A model generated the notes under the pieces. The model was not told the origin of the DNA and searched no databases. It worked only from the letters and a program-made list of their open reading frames with translations. DNA of 64,000 bases from Treponema brennaborense DSM 12168 (GTDB taxonomy: Bacteria > Spirochaetota > Spirochaetia > Treponematales > Treponemataceae): NCBI RefSeq assembly GCF_000212415.1, contig NC_015500.1:2356001-2420000 (forward strand), read 5' to 3'. Positions 25,427 to 34,260 of this stretch are shown here, piece by piece. How positions within the stretch are numbered: the stretch's first letter is position 1; each line of letters begins with the position of its first letter. Made by a program: the position numbers and the translations under genes.

Positions 25427-26272
25427 ATGGAAAAGACATTGCGCAAATATTTTGTTTTGTTCGCACTTCCGGGTGTGATCTGTTTCTTGATAGCGTTTCT
25501 TATTCCCATGTTCATGGGTATTTATCTTTCTTTCTGCGACTTCACGAACGTTACGAACGCACAGTGGGTCGGGCTTTCAAACTATGTAAAAGCTTTTACG
25601 GTCGATAATTATTTCAATTCGGCGTTATGGACGACGACCAAGTTTACGGTCGTGTCGGTACTTTCAATCAATATAATGGCGTTCGCACTCGCCATAATGC
25701 TTACCCGCGGTATAAAAGGGACGAACGTATTCAGAACGATATTTTTCATGCCGAACCTTATCGGCGGTATCGTCCTCGGCTGGATATGGCAGGTTATCAT
25801 CAACGGCGTTCTGTATAATTACGGCGCGACGATCGTTTCAAATCCCCGCTATGGTTTTTGGGGTTTGGTTCTGCTGATGAACTGGCAGAACGTCGGTTAC
25901 ATGATGGTCATATATATCGCGGCGATTCAGAACGTTTCAACGGATATGCTTGAAGCGGCGGCGATCGACGGCGCGAATTACTGGAAAACGCTGTTCAAAA
26001 TCATCATTCCGACCGTCATGCCGTCCATTACGATCTGTCTGTTCATGACGGTTACCAACGGTTTCAAATTATTCGATCAGAACTTGGCTTTGACCGCAGG
26101 AGAACCGGGCAAACAGTCGGAAATGCTCGCACTGAACATTTACAACACGTTTTACGGGCGGTCGGGTTTTGAAGGCGTCGGACAGGCGAAAGCGGTCGTT
26201 TTCACCTTGATAGTCGCCGCTATTGCGCTGATTCAGTTGAGACTCACACGCAGCAAGGAGATCGAACAATGA
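25427..26272 (+). CDS. Sugar ABC transporter permease, MalF type
   Basis: 281 residues, six helices; inner-membrane subunit of the binding-protein-dependent sugar transporter. The EAA loop that docks to the ATPase reads MLEAAAIDGANYWKTLFKII (about 177-196). ATG 25427 follows GAGG. It overlaps the next permease by 4 nt (ATGA). Confidence 0.92.
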   Translation: MEKTLRKYFVLFALPGVICFLIAFLIPMFMGIYLSFCDFTNVTNAQWVGLSNYVKAFTVDNYFNSALWTTTKFTVVSVLSINIMAFALAIMLTRGIKGTNVFRTIFFMPNLIGGIVLGWIWQVIINGVLYNYGATIVSNPRYGFWGLVLLMNWQNVGYMMVIYIAAIQNVSTDMLEAAAIDGANYWKTLFKIIIPTVMPSITICLFMTVTNGFKLFDQNLALTAGEPGKQSEMLALNIYNTFYGRSGFEGVGQAKAVVFTLIVAAIALIQLRLTRSKEIEQ

Positions 26273-27123
26273 AAAATTCCATCCGCGGTACAACGTCCAA
26301 GAAAATCATTTTTACCTTTCTGGTATTGGCGGCACTCTACGTGCTGTTTCCGATCGTCGTCGTATTGATGAACTCTTTTAAAGGCCGCCTGTTCATCTCA
26401 ACGGAACCGTTCAAACTGCCCACGGCGAACGAGGCGGAACCGACGTTCGTCGGTCTGCTGAACTACGTAACCGGTATAAAGAAAATCAAATTCTTTTCCG
26501 CCTTCGGATATTCGCTGTGGATCACCGTCGCGTCGGTCGCGGGCATTCTGCTCATTTCGAGTATGCTCGCCTGGTTCATCACCCGGGTGAAAAACAAGGC
26601 TACCAGTATCATTTATTATTCACTGGTATTTTCAATGATCGTGCCGTTCCAGATGGTCATGTTCACCATGAGCAAGATGGCGAACCTGCTGCATTTGGAC
26701 AATCCGGTCGGTATCATTCTGGTGTATATCGGCTTCGGATGCGGTATGTCGACGTTCATGTTTTCAGGATTCATAAAATCGATTCCGCTCTCCATGGAAG
26801 AAGCGGCGATGATCGACGGAGCGACTCCGCCGCAGATATTTTTCCTGGTTATCATACCCATGCTCAAAAGTACCGCCATTACCATCGGTATTCTTGAAAT
26901 CATGTGGGTATGGAACGACTACTTGCTGCCGTATCTGACCATCGGTACGGACTATAAGACCATCCCGATCGCAATTCAGTATCTGCGCGGCGGCTACGGT
27001 GCCGTCGACATGGGTGCGATGATGGCTATGCTCGTTCTGGCCATGCTGCCGGTTATCATTTTCTACCTGGCATGTCAGAAGCATATTATTAAGGGTGTTC
27101 TCGCCGGCGCCGTAAAAGGCTAA
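26269..27123 (+). CDS. Sugar ABC transporter permease, MalG type
   Basis: 284 residues with six helices; EAA loop MEEAAMIDGATPPQIFFLVI (about 175-194). Partner of the MalF-type permease. No ATPase gene follows, so the complex probably uses a shared MsmK/MsmX-type ATPase encoded elsewhere. Confidence 0.92.
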   Translation: MKNSIRGTTSKKIIFTFLVLAALYVLFPIVVVLMNSFKGRLFISTEPFKLPTANEAEPTFVGLLNYVTGIKKIKFFSAFGYSLWITVASVAGILLISSMLAWFITRVKNKATSIIYYSLVFSMIVPFQMVMFTMSKMANLLHLDNPVGIILVYIGFGCGMSTFMFSGFIKSIPLSMEEAAMIDGATPPQIFFLVIIPMLKSTAITIGILEIMWVWNDYLLPYLTIGTDYKTIPIAIQYLRGGYGAVDMGAMMAMLVLAMLPVIIFYLACQKHIIKGVLAGAVKG

Positions 27124-27232
27124 CCGCAGCGCACTATTGTTCTTTTCCTTGAACGGGGCGGTCGGGCAGGCAACTGTTTCGGCCGTCCCGTTCTCTTTTT
27201 CAGATTTCCGTAAAATGCCGCGCCCCGAATCT

Positions 27233-27260
27233 TTGCAAAACGGCGAAAAATCGATATACT
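27233..27260 (+). promoter_or_regulatory. Promoter of the thioesterase gene
   Basis: TTGCAA (27233-27238), 16-nt spacer, TATACT (27255-27260), 7 nt to ATG. No Shine-Dalgarno; likely leaderless. Confidence 0.6.
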
Positions 27261-27267
27261 ATAACGT

Positions 27268-27699
27268 ATGAATACACGTGAACCGCAGGGGCTTGACCTC
27301 ATACGGGAAAAATTCAAAGCCGATAAATACGCAACGCAGGTAACCGGAATCAGCATAGACGACGCGCGTCCCGGTTACGCAAAATGTTCGCTTGAAATTA
27401 CGGAAAAACATCTCAACGCGGCCGGCGCCGTCATGGGCGGCGTGCTGTTCACGCTCGCAGACTTTGCGTTCGCAGTGGCGGCGAATCAGGAAGAAGGCTG
27501 TATTACCGTTTCACTGGCAAGCCAGATTGCGTTTTTGGGCACCGCCAAAACGGCGTTTCTGAGCGCGGAAACACGCTGCGTCAAAGACGGCAAATCGACC
27601 TGTTTTTACCAAATCACCGTGCAGGACAGTCTGGGAACGCTCGTTGCGGAAATTTGCATTACCGGATTCAAAAAACAGCTTGCGGAATCGAAAGCCTGA
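27268..27699 (+). CDS. PaaI-type hotdog thioesterase
   Basis: 143 residues of the PaaI/YigI hotdog-fold group, which hydrolyse acyl- or aryl-CoA. The family signature is HLNAAGAVMGGVLFTLADFAFAVAAN, a central helix from about residue 46 preceded by N and G in the usual places, then SLASQIAFLGTAK and C-terminal strands. Cytoplasmic. It has its own promoter and is not obviously tied to sugar use. Confidence 0.85.
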   Translation: MNTREPQGLDLIREKFKADKYATQVTGISIDDARPGYAKCSLEITEKHLNAAGAVMGGVLFTLADFAFAVAANQEEGCITVSLASQIAFLGTAKTAFLSAETRCVKDGKSTCFYQITVQDSLGTLVAEICITGFKKQLAESKA

Positions 27700-27720
27700 A
27701 ACCGATTTATCTTCAAAAAT

Positions 27721-27749
27721 ATGACAAACGGACCGCAATATGATATACT
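27721..27749 (+). promoter_or_regulatory. Promoter of the beta-mannosidase gene
   Basis: ATGACA (27721-27726), 17-nt spacer, TATACT (27744-27749) preceded by TGA, an extended -10. Leader of about 65 nt; AAGGAA precedes ATG 27821. Confidence 0.7.
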
Positions 27750-27820
27750 TTATACGGATTCATTACTGAACGACGCGCAACGGCAACATTCCGTACAAAA
27801 TAAGTGAAAAGGAAATAACC

Positions 27821-30400
27821 ATGAAAGCAACAGCACTCGACGGAACATGGAAATTACGCCCCCGGCATCCCGAACGGGTTGCCGCTTATACGGACGCATT
27901 TACCGCTCATACGGAAATACCCGTCCCGATTCCCGGAGACATTCATTCGGCTCTCATTCACGCGGGAATAATCGCGGATCCGTATTTTGCAAAAAACGAA
28001 CTCGACGTACAATGGGTCGGCAAAGAAGACTGGATCATTTCACGGGAAATAAAAATCAAAAAAGCTTTTCTGAGCGGACAGCAGTTCATATCGTTTCAAT
28101 TTGCCGATACTTTTTTTCACGTGTTCATAAACGGCAGAGAAGCGGGCAAAGGCGGAAACATGTTCCGCAGCTGGCGGTTCAACGTAAGCGGTTTGCTGCA
28201 CGAAGGAATCAACACGATTGAAATCATGTTTGAATCAGCCGAACGGCGTGCCATCGAAAGCGCCGCCCGACAGCCCTACCCCGTACCGTACAGCGTGTAT
28301 CCGGTGTATTCACCGCACCGCAATCTGGTACGCAAAACGCAGTGCCACGCGGGCTGGGATTGGGGACCGTGCATCATGGCGTTCGGCGTGTACGAATCCA
28401 TCAGACTCGAACAGACGACGAAAGGCTTTATCGACTACGTCAACACCAGATACGTACGGGAAAACGACGACTGGCAGGTTGAAGTAACGACCGTTTACAC
28501 CGCCATCACCGACTGTACGATTCCGGTATCGGTCAAGATAGAAGGACCGGGCATCGATACGGTCATTACGGGAACGCCGGTCAACGTTACCGTCGGTGAA
28601 AACCTGATCCGGCACACCGTAACGGTGCGCCGCCCCGAACTGTGGTGGCCCGCCGGATGCGCTCCCGAAGACACGGCGGCCGTGCTGACCGGCAGCAGTG
28701 CGCTCCGTGAAAATCCGCTGTATACGCTCACCGTTACCGCCTATCACGCCGTAAAAACCAAACGGATTGCGTTCCGCACTATCGACGTCGTAGCCGAACC
28801 CGACGAGCACGGCAAAAGCATGTACTTTAAGGTAAACGGCCGCCCCGTGTTTTCAAAAGGCGCCAACTGGATACCGTGCGACGCGCTGCCGTCCCGCCAA
28901 ACTCCCCAAAAATACGAAAAACTGCTGCGCGATCTTGCGGCGGCACACATGAACACCGTGCGCGTCTGGGGCGGCGGTCAATATGAAAAGGATATTTTTT
29001 ACGAATTGTGCGACCGGTTCGGCATCATGGTATGGCAGGATTGTATGTTCGCCTGTTCCCTGTACCCCGCGACGCCGCCGTTTTTACGCAGCGTCAGGGC
29101 GGAAATCCGCCATCAGGTACGCCGGCTGAAAGATCACCCTTCGCTGGCACTGTGGTGCGGCAATAACGAAGACGTCGGCGCGCTGACCTGGTATCCCGAA
29201 TCGATTGCAAACCGGGACCGGTATATCATCGACTACGACCGTCTGAACGAAGGCGTACTTGCCGACGAAATCAGACAGCTCGACCCCGACCGCGCCTGGT
29301 GGCCCAGTTCACCTTCGGCGGGACCGAACGACTATTCGGACAACTGGCACGCCGACGGCCGGGGCGACATGCACTATTGGAGCGTCTGGCACGAAAAAAA
29401 ATCGTTCGACGCTTATTTGACGATAAAACCGCGATTCGTTTCTGAATTCGGCTACGAATCGTTTCCGTCGCTGTCGGAAGTGCAGACCTACGCTCCCCGC
29501 GACCAGCTGAACCTGACCAGCCCGGTCATGGAATTCCATCAGCGGTCGCCCGGCGGCAACTCCATCATTCTGGAAAACTTTTCACGGTATTTCAGATTCC
29601 CCGAAGGAATCAAAAACATGCTGTATCTGAGCCAAGTGCAGCAGGCGCTCGCCATCAAGACGGCCGTCGAATACTGGCGCAGCCTGCGTCCGATCTGTAT
29701 GGGAAGCATCATTTGGCAGCTGAACGACGTTTGGCCGGTCGCCTCTTGGTCTTCCATCGAATATTCGGGCAAATGGAAGCTGCTGCATTATGAAGCGAAA
29801 AAGTTTTTTGCACCGGTCGCCGTCGTGCTGTACAAAAAGGACGGAAAAATCAGCGCGCACGTGCTGAACGACACGGAAGAAAATCTGCCGGTACGCGTTG
29901 CCATCCGATTTCTCACGTTCGACGGAAAAAGCGCCGCGTCGCAAACCGGTGCGCACGCAGGAACGCAGACCGACCTCAGCATCGATGCGACCGTTGCGCC
30001 GGATTCCGTTTTGAAGGTGTTCGAGTGCCCGGAAACGGAACTGCCGCTCGCCGCCCACGAATGTTTCATATACGCGGAACTGACTTACGGCGACAACCGG
30101 AAAACGTCGAATACGCTGCTGCCGGCGCTGCCCAAGGAATGCGAACTGCGGAAAGCCTGCATAAAAACGGCCGTAAAGCGGCTCGCTCCGCAGATATTTG
30201 AAATTACCCTAACGACCGATAAACCGGCGTTCTTTACGGCGCTCGATACGAAAAAACTGGGCGGAACGTTCTCCGACAATATGCTCACGCTGCTGCCGGA
30301 AGCTCCGGTTACGGTGCGCTTTACCGCCGACAGTGAAAAACTGACGCAGGAGAAATTTGAAAAAGCGCTTTCCGTTACGACGCTGACGGACACTTACTGA
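27821..30400 (+). CDS. Beta-mannosidase, glycoside hydrolase family 2
   Basis: 859 residues, no signal peptide, so it acts on imported oligosaccharides. Domain order is that of GH2 mannosidases: N-terminal jelly roll (1-185) with WVGKEDWIISREI, Ig-like domain, then a TIM barrel from about 320. The marker KTQCHAGWDWGPCIM near 170 is typical of beta-mannosidases rather than galactosidases. Acid/base Glu450 lies in LWCGNNED and the nucleophile is probably Glu542 in FVSEFGYESFPS. Both are intact. It releases beta-mannose from mannan, gluco-mannan or N-glycan fragments. It ends at a bidirectional terminator. Confidence 0.93.
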   Translation: MKATALDGTWKLRPRHPERVAAYTDAFTAHTEIPVPIPGDIHSALIHAGIIADPYFAKNELDVQWVGKEDWIISREIKIKKAFLSGQQFISFQFADTFFHVFINGREAGKGGNMFRSWRFNVSGLLHEGINTIEIMFESAERRAIESAARQPYPVPYSVYPVYSPHRNLVRKTQCHAGWDWGPCIMAFGVYESIRLEQTTKGFIDYVNTRYVRENDDWQVEVTTVYTAITDCTIPVSVKIEGPGIDTVITGTPVNVTVGENLIRHTVTVRRPELWWPAGCAPEDTAAVLTGSSALRENPLYTLTVTAYHAVKTKRIAFRTIDVVAEPDEHGKSMYFKVNGRPVFSKGANWIPCDALPSRQTPQKYEKLLRDLAAAHMNTVRVWGGGQYEKDIFYELCDRFGIMVWQDCMFACSLYPATPPFLRSVRAEIRHQVRRLKDHPSLALWCGNNEDVGALTWYPESIANRDRYIIDYDRLNEGVLADEIRQLDPDRAWWPSSPSAGPNDYSDNWHADGRGDMHYWSVWHEKKSFDAYLTIKPRFVSEFGYESFPSLSEVQTYAPRDQLNLTSPVMEFHQRSPGGNSIILENFSRYFRFPEGIKNMLYLSQVQQALAIKTAVEYWRSLRPICMGSIIWQLNDVWPVASWSSIEYSGKWKLLHYEAKKFFAPVAVVLYKKDGKISAHVLNDTEENLPVRVAIRFLTFDGKSAASQTGAHAGTQTDLSIDATVAPDSVLKVFECPETELPLAAHECFIYAELTYGDNRKTSNTLLPALPKECELRKACIKTAVKRLAPQIFEITLTTDKPAFFTALDTKKLGGTFSDNMLTLLPEAPVTVRFTADSEKLTQEKFEKALSVTTLTDTY

Positions 30401-30483
30401 AAACGGCCGGCAGCGGAAAGAAACGGCGGCTAACGGCAAACCGTTCGTCTGCCGCCGGCGGCTGTCAGCCTTTTAAGACGTAC

Positions 30484-30527
30484 CGTAAAAAAAAATCCGA
30501 CCGGAAAAACCGATCGGATTTTTTTTA
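30484..30527. terminator. Bidirectional terminator between convergent operons
   Basis: Poly-A, then ATCCGACCGG, a short A5 loop, CCGATCGGAT and poly-T. It serves the mannosidase gene (plus) and the permease gene ending at 30605 (minus). Confidence 0.85.
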
Positions 30528-30604
30528 CGTTTTCACGGTACAGGCGGTCGCCGCACACCGGCAGCCGCCTGTACCGTCTTGACGTCCGTACTGCGAACGG
30601 AAAC

Positions 30605-31768
30605 CTATTCCTTGATAGCGCCGCCGGCAACACCTTTGGCAAGCTCTTTCTGGAACGCAAAGTAGACGATCATAACGGGCACGGTCGCGATAATCAGCGC
30701 GGCAATTTGCCAGCCCAGCTGGATACCGGTGCGGCTCGAGAACGAATACACACCGACCGGCAGCGATTTTGTCATTTCCTTACTGGCAAAAATCAATACC
30801 AGCAGGAACTCATTCCAAACGTTCAGCGCGGTCATAATGGAAATCGTTACGATAACCGGAACGGTCATCGGACATATGATGCTGACAAACGTTCTGAACG
30901 GCTTGGCTCCGTCTATATACGCCGACTCGATCAGACTGTTCGGCAGTCCTTTAATGAACTGCGCACACAGCATGACCGAAAGCGGCAGCCCGAACGCAAT
31001 ATACACCATGATGATACCGATATGAGTATCGGTTAAACCGATGCCCGTCATCATAAGGAACAGCGGAATGATAACTTGGTTAACGTCGAGCAAATACCCC
31101 AGCCCGATCAGTCCGGAAACGATCAGCGCAATCCGTTTGTACTTGAACTTGCTGATACCGTATCCGATCATCAGTCCGAACAGTACGACGAAAAACGTGG
31201 ATGAAACCGTATAAATGATACTGTTCAGGAACTTCATTCCCAGCGACCCGCGCTTCCAGGCAGACGTGTAGTTCCACCAAATCGTATTCCAGCTGATCGA
31301 ACGCTGATACGATTTGGGCAGCTCGTTCAGCGTGATTTTGGCATTCGGAACCAATCGGGCGTTCATTTCATCCGACAAATCGGCGCGTTCCAAAAACTGC
31401 ACCATAAGACGGCGCCCGCCGCCGATAGTCGTCGATTCCAGAATAACCAGCTTCTCATTGATATCGTCGAAGTTACCGGGAACGATTTCCAGCTGCTTTT
31501 GGAGCTTTTTGGGATACACGATGTTCAGCTGCGGTGCGACGACCACGTACTCGTCTTCCTTGTTGTCGAACATAGCGTGCGGCAGCGAATAAATGTTACT
31601 GTTCAGTTCTTCATTCGTTTTGAACGACGAATAGAGCATCCAAACCAGCGGCGCGATCGTAACCACAGTCCACAAAATGAAAATGAAATAGGAAAGCCCC
31701 TTCGTAAAATTTTGGGCTACCACGGATCCTGTCCGGGCTTCCTGCGGAATCGAATTGAATGTAGCCAT
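30605..31768 (-). CDS. Sugar ABC transporter permease, MalG type, with large periplasmic insert
   Basis: 387 residues, about 100 longer than a usual MalG. Six helices; the extra stretch (about 40-140, APQLNIVYPKKLQKQLEIVP, VILESTTIGGGRRLMVQFLE) lies between helix 1 and helix 2 and is predicted to face the periplasm, as the P2-like loop does in MalF. EAA loop LIESAYIDGAKPFRTFVSII near residue 275. Last gene of the ROK-SBP-SBP-permease-permease cluster. Confidence 0.9.
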   Translation of the reverse strand: MATFNSIPQEARTGSVVAQNFTKGLSYFIFILWTVVTIAPLVWMLYSSFKTNEELNSNIYSLPHAMFDNKEDEYVVVAPQLNIVYPKKLQKQLEIVPGNFDDINEKLVILESTTIGGGRRLMVQFLERADLSDEMNARLVPNAKITLNELPKSYQRSISWNTIWWNYTSAWKRGSLGMKFLNSIIYTVSSTFFVVLFGLMIGYGISKFKYKRIALIVSGLIGLGYLLDVNQVIIPLFLMMTGIGLTDTHIGIIMVYIAFGLPLSVMLCAQFIKGLPNSLIESAYIDGAKPFRTFVSIICPMTVPVIVTISIMTALNVWNEFLLVLIFASKEMTKSLPVGVYSFSSRTGIQLGWQIAALIIATVPVMIVYFAFQKELAKGVAGGAIKE

Positions 31769-31769
31769 A

Positions 31770-32684
31770 TCAATACTCCTCGTCCGTACCGAGTTTCTTA
31801 CCGACGAAATTGCTGAAGCAAATCATCACGACACTGATAAGAACAACGGTGTTTGAAATTGCGGAACCGTACGCGAATCGCATCGGATTACTGAAATCCT
31901 GGAACGCCGTCCGGTACATCAAAATGGGGAGTACTTCCGCATTTAACCGGACTATGCCGTCCGCCGCAATGGCAAATATTAAACTGAATCCTTTAAGAGA
32001 ACCGGCGATAGCCAAAATGCACGACGTCAGAATGGTACCGGCCAGCAGCGGCACGATTACCTTAAAGAAAATCTGCGGCTCGTTTGCACCGTCTATTTTT
32101 GCAGCTTCAATCATACTTTCGTTGATTTTCTGCAAGTTTGCAAGGAAGATAATCATATAAAAACCGGTATATACCCAGATCAGCGCGATACCTATAGGAA
32201 TCATAACTTTATTGCGGTCGAGCATCATCGTAAACTGCCGATGCGGATCGCCGGAAACGGACTGCATGATACGGGCAACGGGACCGTCGACCATAAACAG
32301 CATACGCCACATGATACCGATAACAATCATTGAAAGAAATTGCGGCAGGAACACCATCGACTGGAAAAAATTTCCGCCTTTGACCTGCTTTCTGTACAAG
32401 ATAAACGCAAGAATGAATCCGATAGGAATCTGTCCGAATACGGAAACCAATACGACAATCATATTATTTTTTAATGCGTGCCAGAAATCAGGATCTGCAA
32501 TCATCGTTTTATAATGTGTTAATCCCATAAAATGCCAAGCACCGCCGATATTCGGGTTGAAATCGGACAAACTCAGCACGACGGAATAACAAATGGGGTA
32601 TGCAACTATAAAAAGGTACAGAAGGAACCCCGGAAGTATAAATCCAAGAAAAGTTAAAAAGTCTCTCGTATCACGTTTATTCAA
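31770..32684 (-). CDS. Sugar ABC transporter permease, MalF type
   Basis: 304 residues, six helices; EAA loop MIEAAKIDGANEPQIFFKVI (about 190-209). It is 1 nt from the MalG-type partner gene. AGGAGG-type Shine-Dalgarno before the ATG at 32684. Confidence 0.92.
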   Translation of the reverse strand: MNKRDTRDFLTFLGFILPGFLLYLFIVAYPICYSVVLSLSDFNPNIGGAWHFMGLTHYKTMIADPDFWHALKNNMIVVLVSVFGQIPIGFILAFILYRKQVKGGNFFQSMVFLPQFLSMIVIGIMWRMLFMVDGPVARIMQSVSGDPHRQFTMMLDRNKVMIPIGIALIWVYTGFYMIIFLANLQKINESMIEAAKIDGANEPQIFFKVIVPLLAGTILTSCILAIAGSLKGFSLIFAIAADGIVRLNAEVLPILMYRTAFQDFSNPMRFAYGSAISNTVVLISVVMICFSNFVGKKLGTDEEY

Positions 32685-32732
32685 AACAGAACCTCCTCGA
32701 AACTTCGGGTTGCACCGCGCGGATGCCCCTTT

Positions 32733-32770
32733 TAAAAGAAAGGGCTGCCCGGATTATCAGACAGCCCCTT
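32733..32770 (-). terminator. Attenuating hairpin between binding protein and permeases
   Basis: Minus-strand GGGGCTG (near 32768) pairs with CAGCCCT (near 32742), followed by TTTCTTTT. Same position in the operon as the hairpin at 25338 in the other sugar ABC operon. Confidence 0.65.
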
Positions 32771-32801
32771 GCATCAACCGATTCCTGCCAAGAGGATCCG
32801 A

Positions 32802-34085
32802 TTATCTGGAATAAAGGCTTTCAACTTTTGCAGCAACCTGTGCGGCAGTTGATTTACCGGCAACGATTTCCTGCATACCTGCGTTCAGCGCGTCGTTGGG
32901 CGCACCGGTCAGCGTTGAATCGATAACGTCGCACGACACGTATTTACCCAGCGCGATTTTTTCGGAAATGATCGCGGGCATATCGGCCGGAACTTTATAA
33001 TCCTTCAAAATCGGGGCAACGATCGCACCGTCGCGCAGACGCTGCGTAACTTCGGCAACACTGTTGAAGTAGTTCAGGAACTTGATGGAAGCGTCGAGCA
33101 CTTCTTTTCCTGCCGCAACGGTCGCTTTCGTAATACCGTAACCGACCTGCCACGCACCGGCCATCGTATCGGGGCCTTTCTGACCGGGGAGAGACGGGAA
33201 TGCGATAAGTTTGGTAACAGCCTGTGCTTCAGGTGAAATGTTACCGGCATCCCACTGACCGGTTACGTACATCAGGCATTTGCCGTTGCTGTAATCTGAA
33301 AGTCCGGTACCGGAATCGATCAGAACAGCTTTCTGAGACATAACGCCGTCTTTTACCATTTGGTTCAGGAACGCAAGACCCGAAACGACGTCCGCATCGG
33401 TGAATTTCTTGGCACCGCTGGCAATGTCGCTCATGTAATCCGTTTTGCCCGTCGTGCGGGAAAAGAGAGCCGACATCACGCAGGAACCCCACGCCCAGCC
33501 GTCCGCACCGTGAGTTGACAGAACTTCGATTCCTTTCGCTTTCGCCGCGGGAACCATGGCTTTCATGTCGTCGTACGTTTTCGGAATGTCGAAACCGAGT
33601 TCTTTAACCAGTTTTTCGTTTACGAAAACGACGGTACAGGCGTTCGACGTTCCCAGCGGCAGGTAGTATTTTTCGCCGTTCGGGCCCATTTCGGGAATCA
33701 AGCTCAAATCATACTGATTCTGATCGATGTACGGTCTCATGTCTACCTGCTGAGCAGCTTCTTTCCATGCGGTACCCCAGCGCGCGTCGGCTCCCATATA
33801 CGCAACGTGCGGAACGTCGCCGGAAGCAAGGCGGGCGGGAACTTTCTGATGATACGCTTCATCATACAGCATTTCATAGTCGATATCGATAGTGGGATTG
33901 GCAGCTTCAAAAGCTTCGACAATGCGGACGAAACTCTGTCCTTCAGAATTCGAGTTGTCTCCGTAGGCAAGCACTTTAACGACTGTTTTTCCGGATTTAC
34001 CGTCTTTTCCGCCGCCGGCAAAAACGATACCCATTGCCAAAACAGCAAAGAGCCCAATCAAAATAACTTTCTTTGAAAGTTTCAT
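32802..34085 (-). CDS. Sugar ABC transporter substrate-binding protein
   Basis: 427 residues, periplasmic. Signal peptide MKLSKKVILIGLFAVLAMGI ends before FAGGGKDGKSG. Family-1 binding-protein body: TVVKVLAYGDNSNSEGQSFV, YYLPLGTSNACTVVFVNEKL (about 123-142), CLMYVTGQWDAGNIS (about 276). AGGAGG sits 6 nt before ATG 34085. It is preceded by its own promoter and operator-like site, so it can be induced separately from the ROK gene. The likely ligands are beta-glucosides or other oligosaccharides, as the same operator type precedes cellobiose phosphorylase. Confidence 0.88.
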   Translation of the reverse strand: MKLSKKVILIGLFAVLAMGIVFAGGGKDGKSGKTVVKVLAYGDNSNSEGQSFVRIVEAFEAANPTIDIDYEMLYDEAYHQKVPARLASGDVPHVAYMGADARWGTAWKEAAQQVDMRPYIDQNQYDLSLIPEMGPNGEKYYLPLGTSNACTVVFVNEKLVKELGFDIPKTYDDMKAMVPAAKAKGIEVLSTHGADGWAWGSCVMSALFSRTTGKTDYMSDIASGAKKFTDADVVSGLAFLNQMVKDGVMSQKAVLIDSGTGLSDYSNGKCLMYVTGQWDAGNISPEAQAVTKLIAFPSLPGQKGPDTMAGAWQVGYGITKATVAAGKEVLDASIKFLNYFNSVAEVTQRLRDGAIVAPILKDYKVPADMPAIISEKIALGKYVSCDVIDSTLTGAPNDALNAGMQEIVAGKSTAAQVAAKVESLYSR

Positions 34086-34152
34086 ACATCTCCTCCTAAA
34101 TAAGAAGTATGGAATACTATTCTTAAATCGGTGAAACCGAATTAAGAGCTTT

Positions 34153-34175
34153 GTTAGTTGAATCAATCAACTAAC
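34153..34175. promoter_or_regulatory. ROK-type operator candidate in front of the binding-protein gene
   Basis: Inverted repeat GTTAGTTGA (34153-34161), 5-nt spacer, TCAACTAAC (34167-34175), starting just downstream of the -10 box. Related sites lie at 36839-36861 and 39345-39367. Confidence 0.7.
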
Positions 34176-34178
34176 ATT

Positions 34179-34207
34179 ATCGTACACCTACTTTTCCAAT
34201 ATGTCAA
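34179..34207 (-). promoter_or_regulatory. Promoter of the binding-protein/permease genes
   Basis: Minus-strand TTGACA (34207-34202), 17-nt spacer, TACGAT (34184-34179). Confidence 0.75.
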
Positions 34208-34260
34208 ACATTTTTTTAATTTTTTTCACTATTTTTTGTATAAAATTGTACTATAAGGAT

